Translations under genes and position numbers: made by a program
Assembly (NCBI RefSeq): GCF_001645685.2
Contig: NZ_CP017080.1
Location: forward strand, 4,517,051 to 4,581,050
Direction: 5' to 3'
DNA from: Peribacillus muralis
GTDB taxonomy: Bacteria; Bacillota; Bacilli; Bacillales; DSM-1321
DNA: 64,000 nucleotides
The notes under the pieces: generated by a model
Databases searched by the model: none
The model's input: only the letters and a program-made list of their open reading frames with translations
Told to the model about the DNA's origin: nothing
In this document: one piece after another, positions 1 to 8,771 of the stretch
Layout of the letters: every line of letters starts with the position of its first letter
How positions within the stretch are numbered: position 1 is the first letter of the stretch

Positions 1-411
1 AGGATAAAAGGTTTGGGCCGGAAGGATTTCGGTCACGATCGGTTTGGTGAATTTCCCGCTAGATGCTACCTTCTCCTTCGCTTCAATGGCCAGCTTCTCT
101 TGTGCCTCATCATGAAAGAAGATGGCTGTGCGGTACTGGCTCCCCCTGTCATGGAATTGACCGCCGTCATCGGTTGGATCAATCTGCTGCCAATACAGTT
201 CGAGCAGCCGTTCATATGGAAATAATTGAGGATCGAACGTGATTTCCACGACCTCGTAATGTCCCGTAGCTCCCGTCTTCACTTCCTCATAAGTCGGGTT
301 TTCCATATGCCCCCCCGTATAACCGGATACGATCCCACCGATTCCAGGTTGTTCTTCAAATGGTGTTACCATGCACCAAAAACACCCTCCAGCAAATGTT
401 GCTTTTTGCAT
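1..411 (-). CDS. msrA: Peptide methionine sulfoxide reductase MsrA (partial)
   Basis: The minus-strand frame from the left edge encodes an MsrA N-terminus. It begins MQKATFAGGCFWCM, with the family's GCFWC active-site motif; the catalytic cysteine is the first of the two. Downstream come the usual segments IGGIVSGYTGG and FDRGSQYR-like (here HDRGSQYRT). The enzyme reduces methionine-S-sulfoxide in oxidised proteins. I place the start at 411, 9 nt after an AGGAG; an ATG three codons upstream abuts the ribosome site. The C-terminus lies outside the window, so a fused MsrB domain cannot be judged. Confidence 0.93.
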   Translation of the reverse strand, partial: MQKATFAGGCFWCMVTPFEEQPGIGGIVSGYTGGHMENPTYEEVKTGATGHYEVVEITFDPQLFPYERLLELYWQQIDPTDDGGQFHDRGSQYRTAIFFHDEAQEKLAIEAKEKVASSGKFTKPIVTEILPAQTFYP

Positions 412-520
412 ACTGGTCATCTCCTATCCTATATGTAATAAAAATCAATATACCATACTTCAATCATGACCCTATATTTTCGGACCCCACAAAGAGGAAA
501 TACTGTCGGCCCATCCTAAT

Positions 521-1129
521 TCAATCTTTAGACCAGCCCTTTTCCTTGAACCTGACGATCGCCTCCACGCGATTGCTTACATCGAGCTTGTCGAGGATGA
601 CCGAGATATAATTACGGACCGTGCCGTTCGTTAAATAAAGCTGGCTGGCAATTTCCTTCGTATTCTTGCCATCGGCAATCAGTTTGAGCACCTGACACTC
701 CCGTTCAGTCAGAGGGTTCTCCTCCTCGAACGCCATATCGACGAGCTCCGGGGCATAAATGCGCCGGCCATCCATGATGACCCGGATGGAGTTTGCCAGC
801 TCCTCACTTGGGCTATCCTTCAGCAAATAGCCGCCGACCTCAGCCTTTCTCGCCCTTTCGAAATAGCCAGGCCGCGCAAACGTTGTCAAAATGATGACCT
901 TGCATTGATTGCCCTCATTCTTGATCTCTTCCGCTACATCCAGTCCGGTTTTTACCGGCATCTCAATATCCGTAATGCATATATCGGGCTTTAAACTTTT
1001 GACGAGCTTCATTGCTTCTTCCCCGTTGCTCGCTTTTCCGACAACCTCCATATCCTCTTCCAAATCGAGGATGGAGCCTAGCGCACCGAGCAGCATTCGC
1101 TGGTCTTCGGCAATTACGATTCGAATCAT
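521..1129 (-). CDS. desR: DesR-type response regulator (NarL/LuxR family)
   Basis: This 202-residue regulator has an N-terminal receiver domain with acidic pocket ED at residues 8-9, phospho-acceptor Asp54 in CITDIEMP and Lys in LLKDSPSEE. A C-terminal LuxR-type helix-turn-helix follows (LTERECQVLKLIADGKNTKEI). The stretch around ILTTFARPGYFERA is nearly identical to B. subtilis DesR and YvfU as I recall them. The upstream partner is a clear DesK, so DesR is preferred. It would activate a fatty-acid desaturase promoter on cooling; no desaturase gene is next to it here. A TTG two codons upstream is possible, but AGGAG is best spaced (9 nt) for the ATG. Confidence 0.85.
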   Translation of the reverse strand: MIRIVIAEDQRMLLGALGSILDLEEDMEVVGKASNGEEAMKLVKSLKPDICITDIEMPVKTGLDVAEEIKNEGNQCKVIILTTFARPGYFERARKAEVGGYLLKDSPSEELANSIRVIMDGRRIYAPELVDMAFEEENPLTERECQVLKLIADGKNTKEIASQLYLTNGTVRNYISVILDKLDVSNRVEAIVRFKEKGWSKD

Positions 1130-1141
1130 CGCCAACCACTC

Positions 1142-2263
1142 CTAATCATTATTTTTTATGGCATTCGGCACCCTGATATACAGTGTCGTTCCATCAGTCG
1201 ATTGAATATCCAGGCTGCCGTTCACGAATTCAAGCCTCTCCTTCATCCCTTGAAGACCATTGCCTTTATAAAACTCCGATTTATGTGAAAGTCCCACTCC
1301 ATTATCTTCGACCTTGATCGTCACATCTGTCTGTAATTCCTCTATTACGATATGACAGGAGTCGGCATGGCTATGTTTGACGATATTGGTCACGGCTTCC
1401 TTCAAGCACATGCTTAATACCGTTTCAACAAGCAAAGGGGTATCTTGCAATTCCGTCGTGCCTTCCAAACTGAATTCTATCTCTGCGGCCTTCAATATTT
1501 GCTGGACCCGGATGATTTCATCACTCAGCTTGGCCCCGCGCATTTCCGATACCATTTCCCGTACTTCCTTGAGTGCCGTTCTCGCCGTTTGCCGGATGTC
1601 CCTGATTTCTTTCTTGGCCGATTCCGGTTTTATATCGATCAATTTTCCTGCGAGATCGCTTTTCAAGCCAATCAATGAAAGCTTTTGTCCTAGCGTATCA
1701 TGTAAGTCCCGGGCAATCCGCTGACGTTCCTCTATCTTGCCCAGCTCTGATATTCGTTTGTGCGCATCTTCCAATTGTTCTTCCAGTCTATCCCGTTTAT
1801 TGCGATTATACGTATTGAATGGAAGAAGGATCACACCCACTACACAAATGAGCATGAAGGGAAACTGTGAAAAGAAGGTCGGGTCCTTCATGATGAAGCC
1901 AATATTGACGGAAACGATGGCAGCTAAGAGCTGAATGGAATATAAAACGAAAAAGCCAACCTTATTTTGAACATTGCCAATAAAAAAGGCCAAAAAAAGG
2001 GAAAAGTAAATATAGCCGAAAAAAATGGTCATTGATATCGAGATGATGATTTGCATCGCCGTCCACACGTATACGGGCCAACCCTTAGATACGAATGAGA
2101 GACCATAAGAAATGAAAAACAAAATGATCATGACGATCCCAAAGACAATCTCCAGCATCGATGAAGATTTGAAAATGAAATAAAAAGGGAGGATACAAAA
2201 AATGATCCAGACATAAGGGCTTAGCCCCGTATTCTTCGGAAAGATATGATACCAACTTTGCAT
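1142..2263 (-). CDS. desK: DesK-type membrane-fluidity sensor histidine kinase
   Basis: A 373-residue sensor kinase. Residues 14-150 form about five membrane segments. A HisKA_3 dimerisation domain carries the phospho-acceptor His188 in RDLHDTLGQKL, the same number as in B. subtilis DesK. A HATPase_c domain follows (N box KEAVTNIVKHS, G box GNGLQGM). The N-terminus keeps the Lys10 and nearby Asn of the membrane-thickness 'buoy' described for DesK (Lys10/Asn11 here, Lys10/Asn12 in B. subtilis). DesK detects bilayer thickening in the cold and controls DesR phosphorylation. desR follows 12 nt downstream, so the two form an operon. Confidence 0.9.
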   Translation of the reverse strand: MQSWYHIFPKNTGLSPYVWIIFCILPFYFIFKSSSMLEIVFGIVMIILFFISYGLSFVSKGWPVYVWTAMQIIISISMTIFFGYIYFSLFLAFFIGNVQNKVGFFVLYSIQLLAAIVSVNIGFIMKDPTFFSQFPFMLICVVGVILLPFNTYNRNKRDRLEEQLEDAHKRISELGKIEERQRIARDLHDTLGQKLSLIGLKSDLAGKLIDIKPESAKKEIRDIRQTARTALKEVREMVSEMRGAKLSDEIIRVQQILKAAEIEFSLEGTTELQDTPLLVETVLSMCLKEAVTNIVKHSHADSCHIVIEELQTDVTIKVEDNGVGLSHKSEFYKGNGLQGMKERLEFVNGSLDIQSTDGTTLYIRVPNAIKNND

Positions 2264-2313
2264 GGCGCCGCCTCTAATTCTTTTATTCCTAGTATATACT
2301 AAGAAGTTTCATC

Positions 2314-2347
2314 AAAAAACCATCCAATGGAATTCGAATGGTTTTTT
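2314..2347. terminator. Intrinsic terminator between AEC permease gene and desK
   Basis: A perfect 10-bp inverted repeat (AAAAAACCAT / ATGGTTTTTT) carries A/T runs at both ends, so it could work in both directions. It lies about 180 nt downstream of the permease stop and upstream of desK, separating the two minus-strand units. Confidence 0.75.
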
Positions 2348-2526
2348 GAGTGCGATTTAATTTTCTTGGGACGCTGCTTGATCTAAAACATCTTGTTTTC
2401 CCCGTCATGCAGTCAAAAACGAAACATTTTCAAGCTCGATCCGAGGGTGATTGTCGTTGCCTGCTGCAAAGGCACTTGAATATTGGATGCATCATTCAGT
2501 GACTTTTTCGTGAAAAGCAGGTCCTG

Positions 2527-3453
2527 CTAGAATAGTATTTTCGATAGATATACGACCAATGTTACCGTTATGCTGCTGAATAAGGTGGACATCAGGACAG
2601 CCTGTGCCGCATACTCCGGGTGGTTATCATACTCCAATGCGAATAAGGCGCTGTTTCTTGAGGTCGGAAAGGAGCTTGCGATGAATAGCCCTTGGGCGAC
2701 AGTCCCCTCCAAGCCCAGCATGAGGATGATCACGAACGCGATGGCTGGAGAAAGGATCAACCGTCCGATCAAGCTAAGGACAAGCGGAAGCGGGAAATGC
2801 GTGATTTTCAAGTAGGCGCTCTGTGCACCCAAGGTAATCAGGGCGATGGCTATGAATGCACTGGCGATATTATCGATAGGGGTCCATAAAAACAAAGGGA
2901 TATCAAAGGACGCAGCCTGTAATATAAACCCAAGTAAGAGCGCATAAATGATAGGATTTTTCAAAAATTCACGAATGGCTCCCTTTGCACTTTTTGTATG
3001 GACCGAAACGGAATTCATCAATCCATATGTATAGCTCAACAGGTTTTGAAATATGATCACGATGATTTGGATTGACAAGCCAAGGGGATTCCCATGAAAA
3101 ACCATCTGGCTGACCGGCAGCCCGAAATTGGCTGAATTATTCAGAACCACACTATTTTTGAACGTGGCAGCGAGACTTTGGTCAAACCCGGCAAGCTTGG
3201 CAACCACGGTACTCACCAAGATGAGGCTTATCGCTTGCAGCGCGAGGAAGCTAAATATTTGGGCAACCATTCCCCCGCCGATATCGCTTTGATAAATATT
3301 GACAAAGCTAATCGCCGGCATGAGCAGAAAGTGATTCAATTTCGATAATGTATTCATATCGAGCTTGAATCTACGATGAAGAATGGCTCCAGCCCCTATC
3401 AGGAAAAAGACCGGGACAATGACATTCAATACGATCAGAAACAGGACACTCAC
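2527..3453 (-). CDS. AEC-family (auxin efflux carrier-like) transporter
   Basis: A 308-residue, very hydrophobic protein with about ten membrane segments in two halves. The N-terminal segment VLNVIVPVFFLIGAGAILHRRF and the NSANFGLP motif in the middle of the first half are typical of the AEC/bile-acid-transporter fold. Bacterial relatives export or exchange small carboxylates such as malate; the substrate here is unknown. The start is GTG, preceded by AGAGGAAG. A LysR-type regulator gene lies just upstream on the same strand and may control it. The frame stays open for 37 codons past the TAG stop (to 2413), which may be chance. Confidence 0.85.
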   Translation of the reverse strand: MSVLFLIVLNVIVPVFFLIGAGAILHRRFKLDMNTLSKLNHFLLMPAISFVNIYQSDIGGGMVAQIFSFLALQAISLILVSTVVAKLAGFDQSLAATFKNSVVLNNSANFGLPVSQMVFHGNPLGLSIQIIVIIFQNLLSYTYGLMNSVSVHTKSAKGAIREFLKNPIIYALLLGFILQAASFDIPLFLWTPIDNIASAFIAIALITLGAQSAYLKITHFPLPLVLSLIGRLILSPAIAFVIILMLGLEGTVAQGLFIASSFPTSRNSALFALEYDNHPEYAAQAVLMSTLFSSITVTLVVYLSKILF

Positions 3454-3577
3454 ATGACTTCCTCTCCATTTCTTAGGCTGATTCCTGTTGATTGGTATCT
3501 CCCTTCCATCATAGCCCTGTATAATCCATAATTAAAATACCAATAAATTATTGATATCCATTCAAAAAAAGAATGAC

Positions 3578-3601
3578 AAAAAAGCACAGAATTTTCTGCG
3601 C
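3578..3601 (-). terminator. Intrinsic terminator of the LysR regulator gene
   Basis: Read on the minus strand, a GCGCAGAA...TTCTGTGC stem with one mismatch is followed by six T residues, directly after the regulator's stop codon. The permease gene downstream therefore probably has its own promoter in the AT-rich gap 3454-3577. Confidence 0.7.
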
Positions 3602-3605
3602 CTCC

Positions 3606-4478
3606 TTATAGATCCGTCATGAAATCGATGCCTTCGACGAATTCGACAAACTCTTTCACCAGCTTTAATTCGAGTGACTTTTCATGATATAACATCCACG
3701 TATTCCGGATAAGCGGGTTTCCTAGCTCATCCCTGAGGTCCAGCTGCCTTAGGGTTGGGTCATGCTCCAATAATACACTAGGCAGGATTCCATACCCCAG
3801 CCCATTTTTGACCATTTCCTTGCATGTATCCCCCTTGTCCACCGCCATTCCCACTAATGGCGGACCTTGAAAATTATTCCTCCACCAATCATCGATCATC
3901 GTTTTCAGAAGTGCATCGGTCGTGTAATCGATTCTCGGCAATGATGGCAGGTCCCCGACTTCGATTTTCTCCTTGGAAGCAATGCAAATCGTTTCCTCAA
4001 AAAGATGATGCTTCGCCCCGGACCACTGATAATCGCCCCGGACGATTCCGACGTGGACTTCTTCCTTGTAAATGAGATTCAGTACCTCCTTGCTCCAGCC
4101 TGTAGTCACATGAAAATCCACCTTCGGATATCGCTCACGAAATCTTTTCAGCAATCCTGGCAGCTTATGCAGCGTAATGTAATTGGAAACGCCCAACCGT
4201 AATGATCCACTGATCTCCTGTCCCATATTGAACGCCGTCTCTTTGATTTGCCGCAGCCTGATCAGCATCTCATCAGCACAAATGGCCAAGTATTCCCCCT
4301 GAGGGGTGAACTGCACTCCCCTCGTTCCTCGCTCGACAATCTTCAAATTGAATTCCTTCTCCATCTGCTGGATCCTTTTCGTTAAAGAAGGCTGTGAGAT
4401 ATATAAGCTTTGCGCCGTTTTAGTGATATTCTTGTGCTCATGCAGAACCTTTAAAATATGCCAATCCCTTTCATTCAT
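3606..4478 (-). CDS. LysR-family transcriptional regulator
   Basis: A 290-residue regulator of usual LysR length. The N-terminal winged helix-turn-helix (residues 1-60) contains ITKTAQSLYISQPSLTKRIQQME, the classic LysR recognition segment. It is followed by a periplasmic-binding-like effector domain (residues ~90-285; GSLRLGVSNY, then GLGYGILPS). GGGGGAAGG precedes the ATG. The position immediately upstream of an AEC-type carboxylate permease on the same strand suggests local control of that gene, although LysR genes are more often divergent from their targets. The effector is unknown. Confidence 0.9.
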   Translation of the reverse strand: MNERDWHILKVLHEHKNITKTAQSLYISQPSLTKRIQQMEKEFNLKIVERGTRGVQFTPQGEYLAICADEMLIRLRQIKETAFNMGQEISGSLRLGVSNYITLHKLPGLLKRFRERYPKVDFHVTTGWSKEVLNLIYKEEVHVGIVRGDYQWSGAKHHLFEETICIASKEKIEVGDLPSLPRIDYTTDALLKTMIDDWWRNNFQGPPLVGMAVDKGDTCKEMVKNGLGYGILPSVLLEHDPTLRQLDLRDELGNPLIRNTWMLYHEKSLELKLVKEFVEFVEGIDFMTDL

Positions 4479-4541
4479 GGACCTTCCCCCGATACATTCA
4501 TCCGTTGTTCACTTTTTCAAGTAGATATATTCCCTACATAC

Positions 4542-4571
4542 AAAAAAAAACCGGCAAGGACTTTTTCCAGT
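4542..4571 (-). terminator. Probable terminator downstream of DUF2294 gene
   Basis: On the minus strand a short stem (ACTGG / CCGGT, 12-nt loop) is followed by nine T residues, about 45 nt after the DUF2294 stop codon. The stem is weak but the T run is long. Confidence 0.5.
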
Positions 4572-4614
4572 CATTCATCGAATATGATTCTCTTACGGGG
4601 CTATGTAAATCCCT

Positions 4615-4980
4615 TTAATGCACATTAAACTTCCCCGCTATTTCTTTGTCGAAAACAAATACCGAGATTGCTATATTTTCTTCCACTTTAATATCAGAAA
4701 ACAAATGAACAAGCTTGGCTCCCACCAGTTTTTCCATTCCATCGGGAGGATTCACGGTGTATACATCCTGAATCATTTTGGTTCGTGCAGAGTGAACCAT
4801 ATCCCTGCCTTCCTCTGTGCTGGATATGAATATTTCCGTCGGGGTTAAATTCCCATACAATGTGGTGACGGCCATATTTTCAACGAAAACAGTATGAATC
4901 CGTTCCGGGCCTTTCCCGAATAGTTCCTTACGCAGCTTACGGATCATGTCATTAAATTCATGAATGACCTTTGACATCAT
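4615..4980 (-). CDS. DUF2294 / MpsC-type small protein
   Basis: A 121-residue soluble protein. It starts MMSKVIHEFNDMIRKLRKELFGKGPE and continues with the conserved segments FVENMAVTTLYGNLTPTE and GAKLVHLFSDI. These match the DUF2294 family, renamed in Pfam after MpsC of the Na+-translocating membrane-potential system; the assignment is from memory of the family. GGAG lies 7 nt before the first ATG. It is divergent from the formate dehydrogenase operon across a 320-nt gap. A link to formate oxidation is only suggested by the position. Confidence 0.75.
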   Translation of the reverse strand: MMSKVIHEFNDMIRKLRKELFGKGPERIHTVFVENMAVTTLYGNLTPTEIFISSTEEGRDMVHSARTKMIQDVYTVNPPDGMEKLVGAKLVHLFSDIKVEENIAISVFVFDKEIAGKFNVH

Positions 4981-5214
4981 GCACTCACTCCAAATCGCCT
5001 TCTTTTTTCCTTATCATAAATCACGAAAGGCAAAAACGAAAGGAATTTTGGGAACGTCCACATCCAAGCAGGATTGTATCTTTTTGTAAATGAAGGTATA
5101 ATGGCAGTGATGAAAGTTGGTGATGCAATAGTGAATTGTTGCGTATCTTTCTTTTTCATTGCTTATACATAATGGTATGATTGGTATACTGGCAAGTTTT
5201 GCTATTAAACTACT

Positions 5215-5270
5215 CCACCATGACTTACACCATCGTTTTAAAGGCGGAGGTGTGGGCATGGTGGTTTTTT
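5215..5270 (+). terminator. Strong terminator-like hairpin in the leader of the formate dehydrogenase operon
   Basis: CCACCATG (5215) pairs with CATGGTGG (5257). CTTACACC (5224) pairs with GGTGTGGG (5249) with two G-U pairs, making a 16-bp stem with a single bulged A. Six T residues follow, and the fdh ATG is 30 nt downstream. No plus-strand gene lies upstream for it to terminate, so an attenuator in the fdh leader is the simplest reading. The rest of the 4981-5300 gap is AT-rich and presumably holds the divergent promoters; I see no convincing operator. Confidence 0.65.
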
Positions 5271-5300
5271 ATATGCTTTGGCTAAAAAGGGGGAAGTAGT

Positions 5301-8240
5301 ATGAGCAATTCGACTGGCACATTTAAAATCAATGGCTTGGATTATACGGCAAAAACCGGATTAACGATACTTGAAGTCCTCAATCAAAATGGGATAGCCC
5401 ATCCCCAGATTTGTTATGTCCCTGAGGTCGATCCGATCCAAACCTGTGATACCTGCATTGTCGAGGTGGATGGGACACTCGTCCGGTCATGTTCGACCGT
5501 GGCGGTGAGCGGGATGGATATCACCTTGGACTCAAGCAAGGCTAAGGAAGCCCAGACCGAAGCAATGGATCGGATCCTGGAAAATCACTCCTTATACTGT
5601 ACGGTTTGTGATAATAATAACGGCAATTGCAAACTTCATAACACGGCAGAGTTAATGGAAATCGAACACCAAAAATATCCTTACACACCGAAAGTGAAAT
5701 TGGCCGATGTCGATATGTCCCACCCATTTTACCGCTATGATGCCAATCAATGCATCGCCTGCGGACAATGTGTCGAAGTATGCCAGAACCTTCAGGTCAA
5801 CGAGACTCTATCCATCGACTGGGAAGCGGATCGTCCAAGGGTCATCTGGGATGAAGGCACCGAAATCAACAACTCATCATGTGTTGGGTGCGGACAGTGT
5901 GTAACCATTTGTCCATGTAATGCATTAATGGAGAAATCCATGCTTGGTGAAGCTGGGTTCATGTCAGGTATAAAAAACGATTTGCTCGAACCGATGATTG
6001 ATCTTGTCAAAGAAGTGGAGCCTGGGTACAGCGGGATATTTGCCATTTCGGAAATCGAGGCGGCAATGCGTGAGAAACGGACGAATAAGACAAAAACGGT
6101 CTGTACGTTTTGCGGGGTCGGCTGCTCATTCGAGGTCTGGACAAAGGGCCGGAAAATCCTTAAAATCCAACCGACTCATGAAGCCCCCGTCAATGCGATT
6201 TCCACATGTGTCAAAGGGAAATTCGGCTGGGATTTTGTAAACTCCGAAAAACGATTAACCAAGCCGCTCATTCGGAAAAATGGCAAATTCGTCGAATCGA
6301 GCTGGAATGAAGCATTGGAATTCGTCGCCTCAAGACTCGGGACGATCAAACAACAGCATGGCGGCAACTCCGTAGGCTTCATTTCTTCCTCCAAGATTAC
6401 GAATGAAGAAAACTATGTGATTCAAAAGCTGGCACGGCAGGTATTCGAGACGAATAACGTCGACAATTGCTCCCGATATTGCCAATCACCTGCTACAGAC
6501 GGATTGTTCCGTACAGTCGGAATGGGCGGGGATGCCGGAACGATCAAGGATATCGCCGCCGCCGGCCTGGTCATCATCGTCGGGGCGAATCCTGCTGAAG
6601 GGCATCCTGTACTGGCGACACGCGTGAAGCGTGCCCATAAGCTTCACGGCCAAAAACTGATTGTGGCGGATATCAGGAAAAATGAAATGGCGGAGCGTTC
6701 GGATATTCATATCAGCCCCAAACAAGGAACGGACCAGGTCTGGTTGATGGCGGTTACCAAATATATGATCGATCAAGGCTGGCATGATCGAAAATTCATT
6801 GATGAAAATGTGAACTTCTTCGAGGAGTATATAGAAGTACTTGAGAAATACACCCTCGAATATGCAGAAATGCACACAGGGCTTACAAAAGAAGCATTGG
6901 TCCAAATAGCAGAAATGATCCGTGATGCCGACGGGACCTGCATTCTTTGGGGAATGGGTGTAACCCAAAACACGGGAGGCTCCGATACGTCTGCCGCCAT
7001 TTCCAACCTTTTGCTGGCTACAGGAAACTACCGCCGAAACGGAGCCGGGGCCTATCCGCTTCGAGGCCACAACAATGTACAAGGTGCTTGCGATATGGGG
7101 ACCCTGCCGACATGGCTTCCCGGATACCAGCATATTTCCGATGATGCGGCACGCGCTAAATTCGAAAGTGCTTACGGTGTAAAAATCGATGGCAAACCAG
7201 GCATGAACAATATCGAAATGCTTCACGCCATTGAAAAAGGCGACATGAAAGCGATGTACCTTGTCGGTGAAGATATGGCACTTGTCGATTCCGATGCCAA
7301 CCATGTTCATGACGTATTATCAAGCTTGGATTTCTTCGTGGTACAAGATATTTTCCTTTCCAGAACCGCCCAATATGCAGACGTCGTATTGCCAGGAGTG
7401 CCCTCTCTTGAAAAAGACGGAACATTTACCAATACGGAGCGTCGCGTACAGCGTCTATACCAGGCACTGCCTGCTCTAGGAGATGCTAAAGCGGATTGGT
7501 GGATCACCCAAGAGATCGCCAATCGGCTAGGGGCGGATTGGAACTACACACACCCTGGTGAAATCTATGATGAAATGGCAAGCCTCTCGCCATTATTCAG
7601 CCAAGCCAATTACAGTGCGCTCGAAGGCTGGAACAGCTTTCTCTGGGGCAGCCATGATGGAGCAAGCACGCCGCTTCTTTATGTGGACGGCTTTAACTTC
7701 CCTGATAAGAAGGCCCGATTTGCCCTATCCGATTGGGTCGAGCCGGCTCAATTCCCAGCGGAATACGATCTTCATATCAACAACGGGCGGATGCTGGAGC
7801 ATTTCCATGAAGGAAACATGACGAATAAATCAATTGGAATCCAAGCAAAGGTTCCTGATATTTTCGTTGAAATTTCGCCAAAGCTTGCCAGTGAGCGCAA
7901 AGTCGGTGATGGCGGACTCGTTCGCTTAGTCTCACCGTTCGGAGCCGTTAAATTAAAAGTGCTGATCACCGACCGGGTAAAAAACAATGAACTCTTTTTA
8001 CCGATGAACTCCGTTGACAAAGATTCTGCCATCAACTTCCTGACCGGTCCTATCTATGATCAACGCACAAGCACACCTGCCTACAAACAAACGATGGTCC
8101 GCATGGAAGTATTAAGCGCTTGCGGAGACACCCCGCTGCCTGATACGAATCCACGGAACAAAAAACGCCATCCCCAGAATGGTGTCGAGGTTGAACGGAA
8201 GTGGGCCCGTTCAGGGTATGTACATTTAACGGAAAAATAA
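5301..8240 (+). CDS. Formate dehydrogenase alpha subunit, molybdopterin and Fe-S type (YjgC-like)
   Basis: A 979-residue multidomain oxidoreductase close in length to B. subtilis YjgC. Domains in order: a [2Fe-2S] domain (Cys38, 49, 52, 64); a NuoG-like His-Cys cluster region (His96, Cys100, 103, 110); two [4Fe-4S] ferredoxin motifs (Cys151/154/157/161 and Cys194/197/200/204); then the molybdopterin domain with its own cluster motif CTFCGVGC at 268-275. The formate-binding residue is Cys394 (SRYCQSPA), so the enzyme does not need selenocysteine. The C-terminus is the MoCo-dinucleotide-binding barrel. It would oxidise formate to CO2 and pass electrons on in the cytoplasm. GGGGGAAG precedes the ATG. 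A DUF1641 partner gene follows. Confidence 0.93.
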   Translation: MSNSTGTFKINGLDYTAKTGLTILEVLNQNGIAHPQICYVPEVDPIQTCDTCIVEVDGTLVRSCSTVAVSGMDITLDSSKAKEAQTEAMDRILENHSLYCTVCDNNNGNCKLHNTAELMEIEHQKYPYTPKVKLADVDMSHPFYRYDANQCIACGQCVEVCQNLQVNETLSIDWEADRPRVIWDEGTEINNSSCVGCGQCVTICPCNALMEKSMLGEAGFMSGIKNDLLEPMIDLVKEVEPGYSGIFAISEIEAAMREKRTNKTKTVCTFCGVGCSFEVWTKGRKILKIQPTHEAPVNAISTCVKGKFGWDFVNSEKRLTKPLIRKNGKFVESSWNEALEFVASRLGTIKQQHGGNSVGFISSSKITNEENYVIQKLARQVFETNNVDNCSRYCQSPATDGLFRTVGMGGDAGTIKDIAAAGLVIIVGANPAEGHPVLATRVKRAHKLHGQKLIVADIRKNEMAERSDIHISPKQGTDQVWLMAVTKYMIDQGWHDRKFIDENVNFFEEYIEVLEKYTLEYAEMHTGLTKEALVQIAEMIRDADGTCILWGMGVTQNTGGSDTSAAISNLLLATGNYRRNGAGAYPLRGHNNVQGACDMGTLPTWLPGYQHISDDAARAKFESAYGVKIDGKPGMNNIEMLHAIEKGDMKAMYLVGEDMALVDSDANHVHDVLSSLDFFVVQDIFLSRTAQYADVVLPGVPSLEKDGTFTNTERRVQRLYQALPALGDAKADWWITQEIANRLGADWNYTHPGEIYDEMASLSPLFSQANYSALEGWNSFLWGSHDGASTPLLYVDGFNFPDKKARFALSDWVEPAQFPAEYDLHINNGRMLEHFHEGNMTNKSIGIQAKVPDIFVEISPKLASERKVGDGGLVRLVSPFGAVKLKVLITDRVKNNELFLPMNSVDKDSAINFLTGPIYDQRTSTPAYKQTMVRMEVLSACGDTPLPDTNPRNKKRHPQNGVEVERKWARSGYVHLTEK

Positions 8241-8258
8241 ACAAGGAAGGTGATATTC

Positions 8259-8735
8259 ATGGCAGCTCCCATTACGGAAATCCATAATCCGCTTACAGAG
8301 GAAGAAAAGAAGCTCCAAAAGCTGGAAGAATTAAAAACACTGATCGCCAATAATGAAGATGCGTTAAACAATATGTTTAAGATCGTCAATGAACTGAATG
8401 ACGCGGGAGTATTCGAGGCAGCGACCTCCATGCTACAAGGAAAAGAACAAATTGCAAAAATCGCCCTTGAACAAGTTACAAGACAACCTGTCACAAACCT
8501 GATCAATACCGTTATGGGGGCAACAGGAGCCTTGATGAATGCAGATGCCGCACAATCGACGAAACTGCTGAACAGTGCACTCGCAGGAATCGATGAAGGA
8601 AACAAGTTCCTCCAAAGCGAAAAGAAAATCGGCGTACTCGATCTAATGAAAACGTTGAATGATCCCGACATAAACCGGGCGATCGGTTTTGGCGTACACT
8701 TCCTAAAGGGAATGGGCAAGGAATTGAAGGAATAG
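8259..8735 (+). CDS. DUF1641 protein, formate dehydrogenase partner (YjgD-like)
   Basis: A 158-residue helical, soluble protein. It has a charged N-terminal helix (LTEEEKKLQKLEELKTLI) and the DUF1641 core near the C-terminus (KIGVLDLMKTLNDPDINRAI, then GVHFLKGMGKEL). The same pair, a large FdhA-like protein followed by a DUF1641 protein, occurs in B. subtilis as yjgC-yjgD. The gene starts 18 nt after fdhA ends, behind GGAAGGTG. A GTG nine bases upstream is in frame but overlaps this site. Function is unknown; a role in assembly or electron transfer is a guess. Confidence 0.85.
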   Translation: MAAPITEIHNPLTEEEKKLQKLEELKTLIANNEDALNNMFKIVNELNDAGVFEAATSMLQGKEQIAKIALEQVTRQPVTNLINTVMGATGALMNADAAQSTKLLNSALAGIDEGNKFLQSEKKIGVLDLMKTLNDPDINRAIGFGVHFLKGMGKELKE

Positions 8736-8743
8736 GAATGAGG

Positions 8744-8771
8744 GCTGATTCTTTTAGGGTCAGCTTTTTTT
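8744..8771 (+). terminator. Terminator of the formate dehydrogenase operon
   Basis: GCTGA and TCAGC enclose an 11-nt loop and are followed by seven T residues, just after the DUF1641 stop and at the end of the convergent NERD gene. Confidence 0.75.

Noticed and set aside
6486..7310. 274-codon open frame on the minus strand inside the formate dehydrogenase gene
   Set aside because: It lies wholly antisense to a well-supported molybdopterin domain, has no ribosome site and gives no family-like sequence.
8081..8719. 212-codon minus-strand frame across the end of fdh and the DUF1641 gene
   Set aside because: Antisense shadow of two good plus-strand genes; its serine/phenylalanine-rich composition is typical of a shadow frame.
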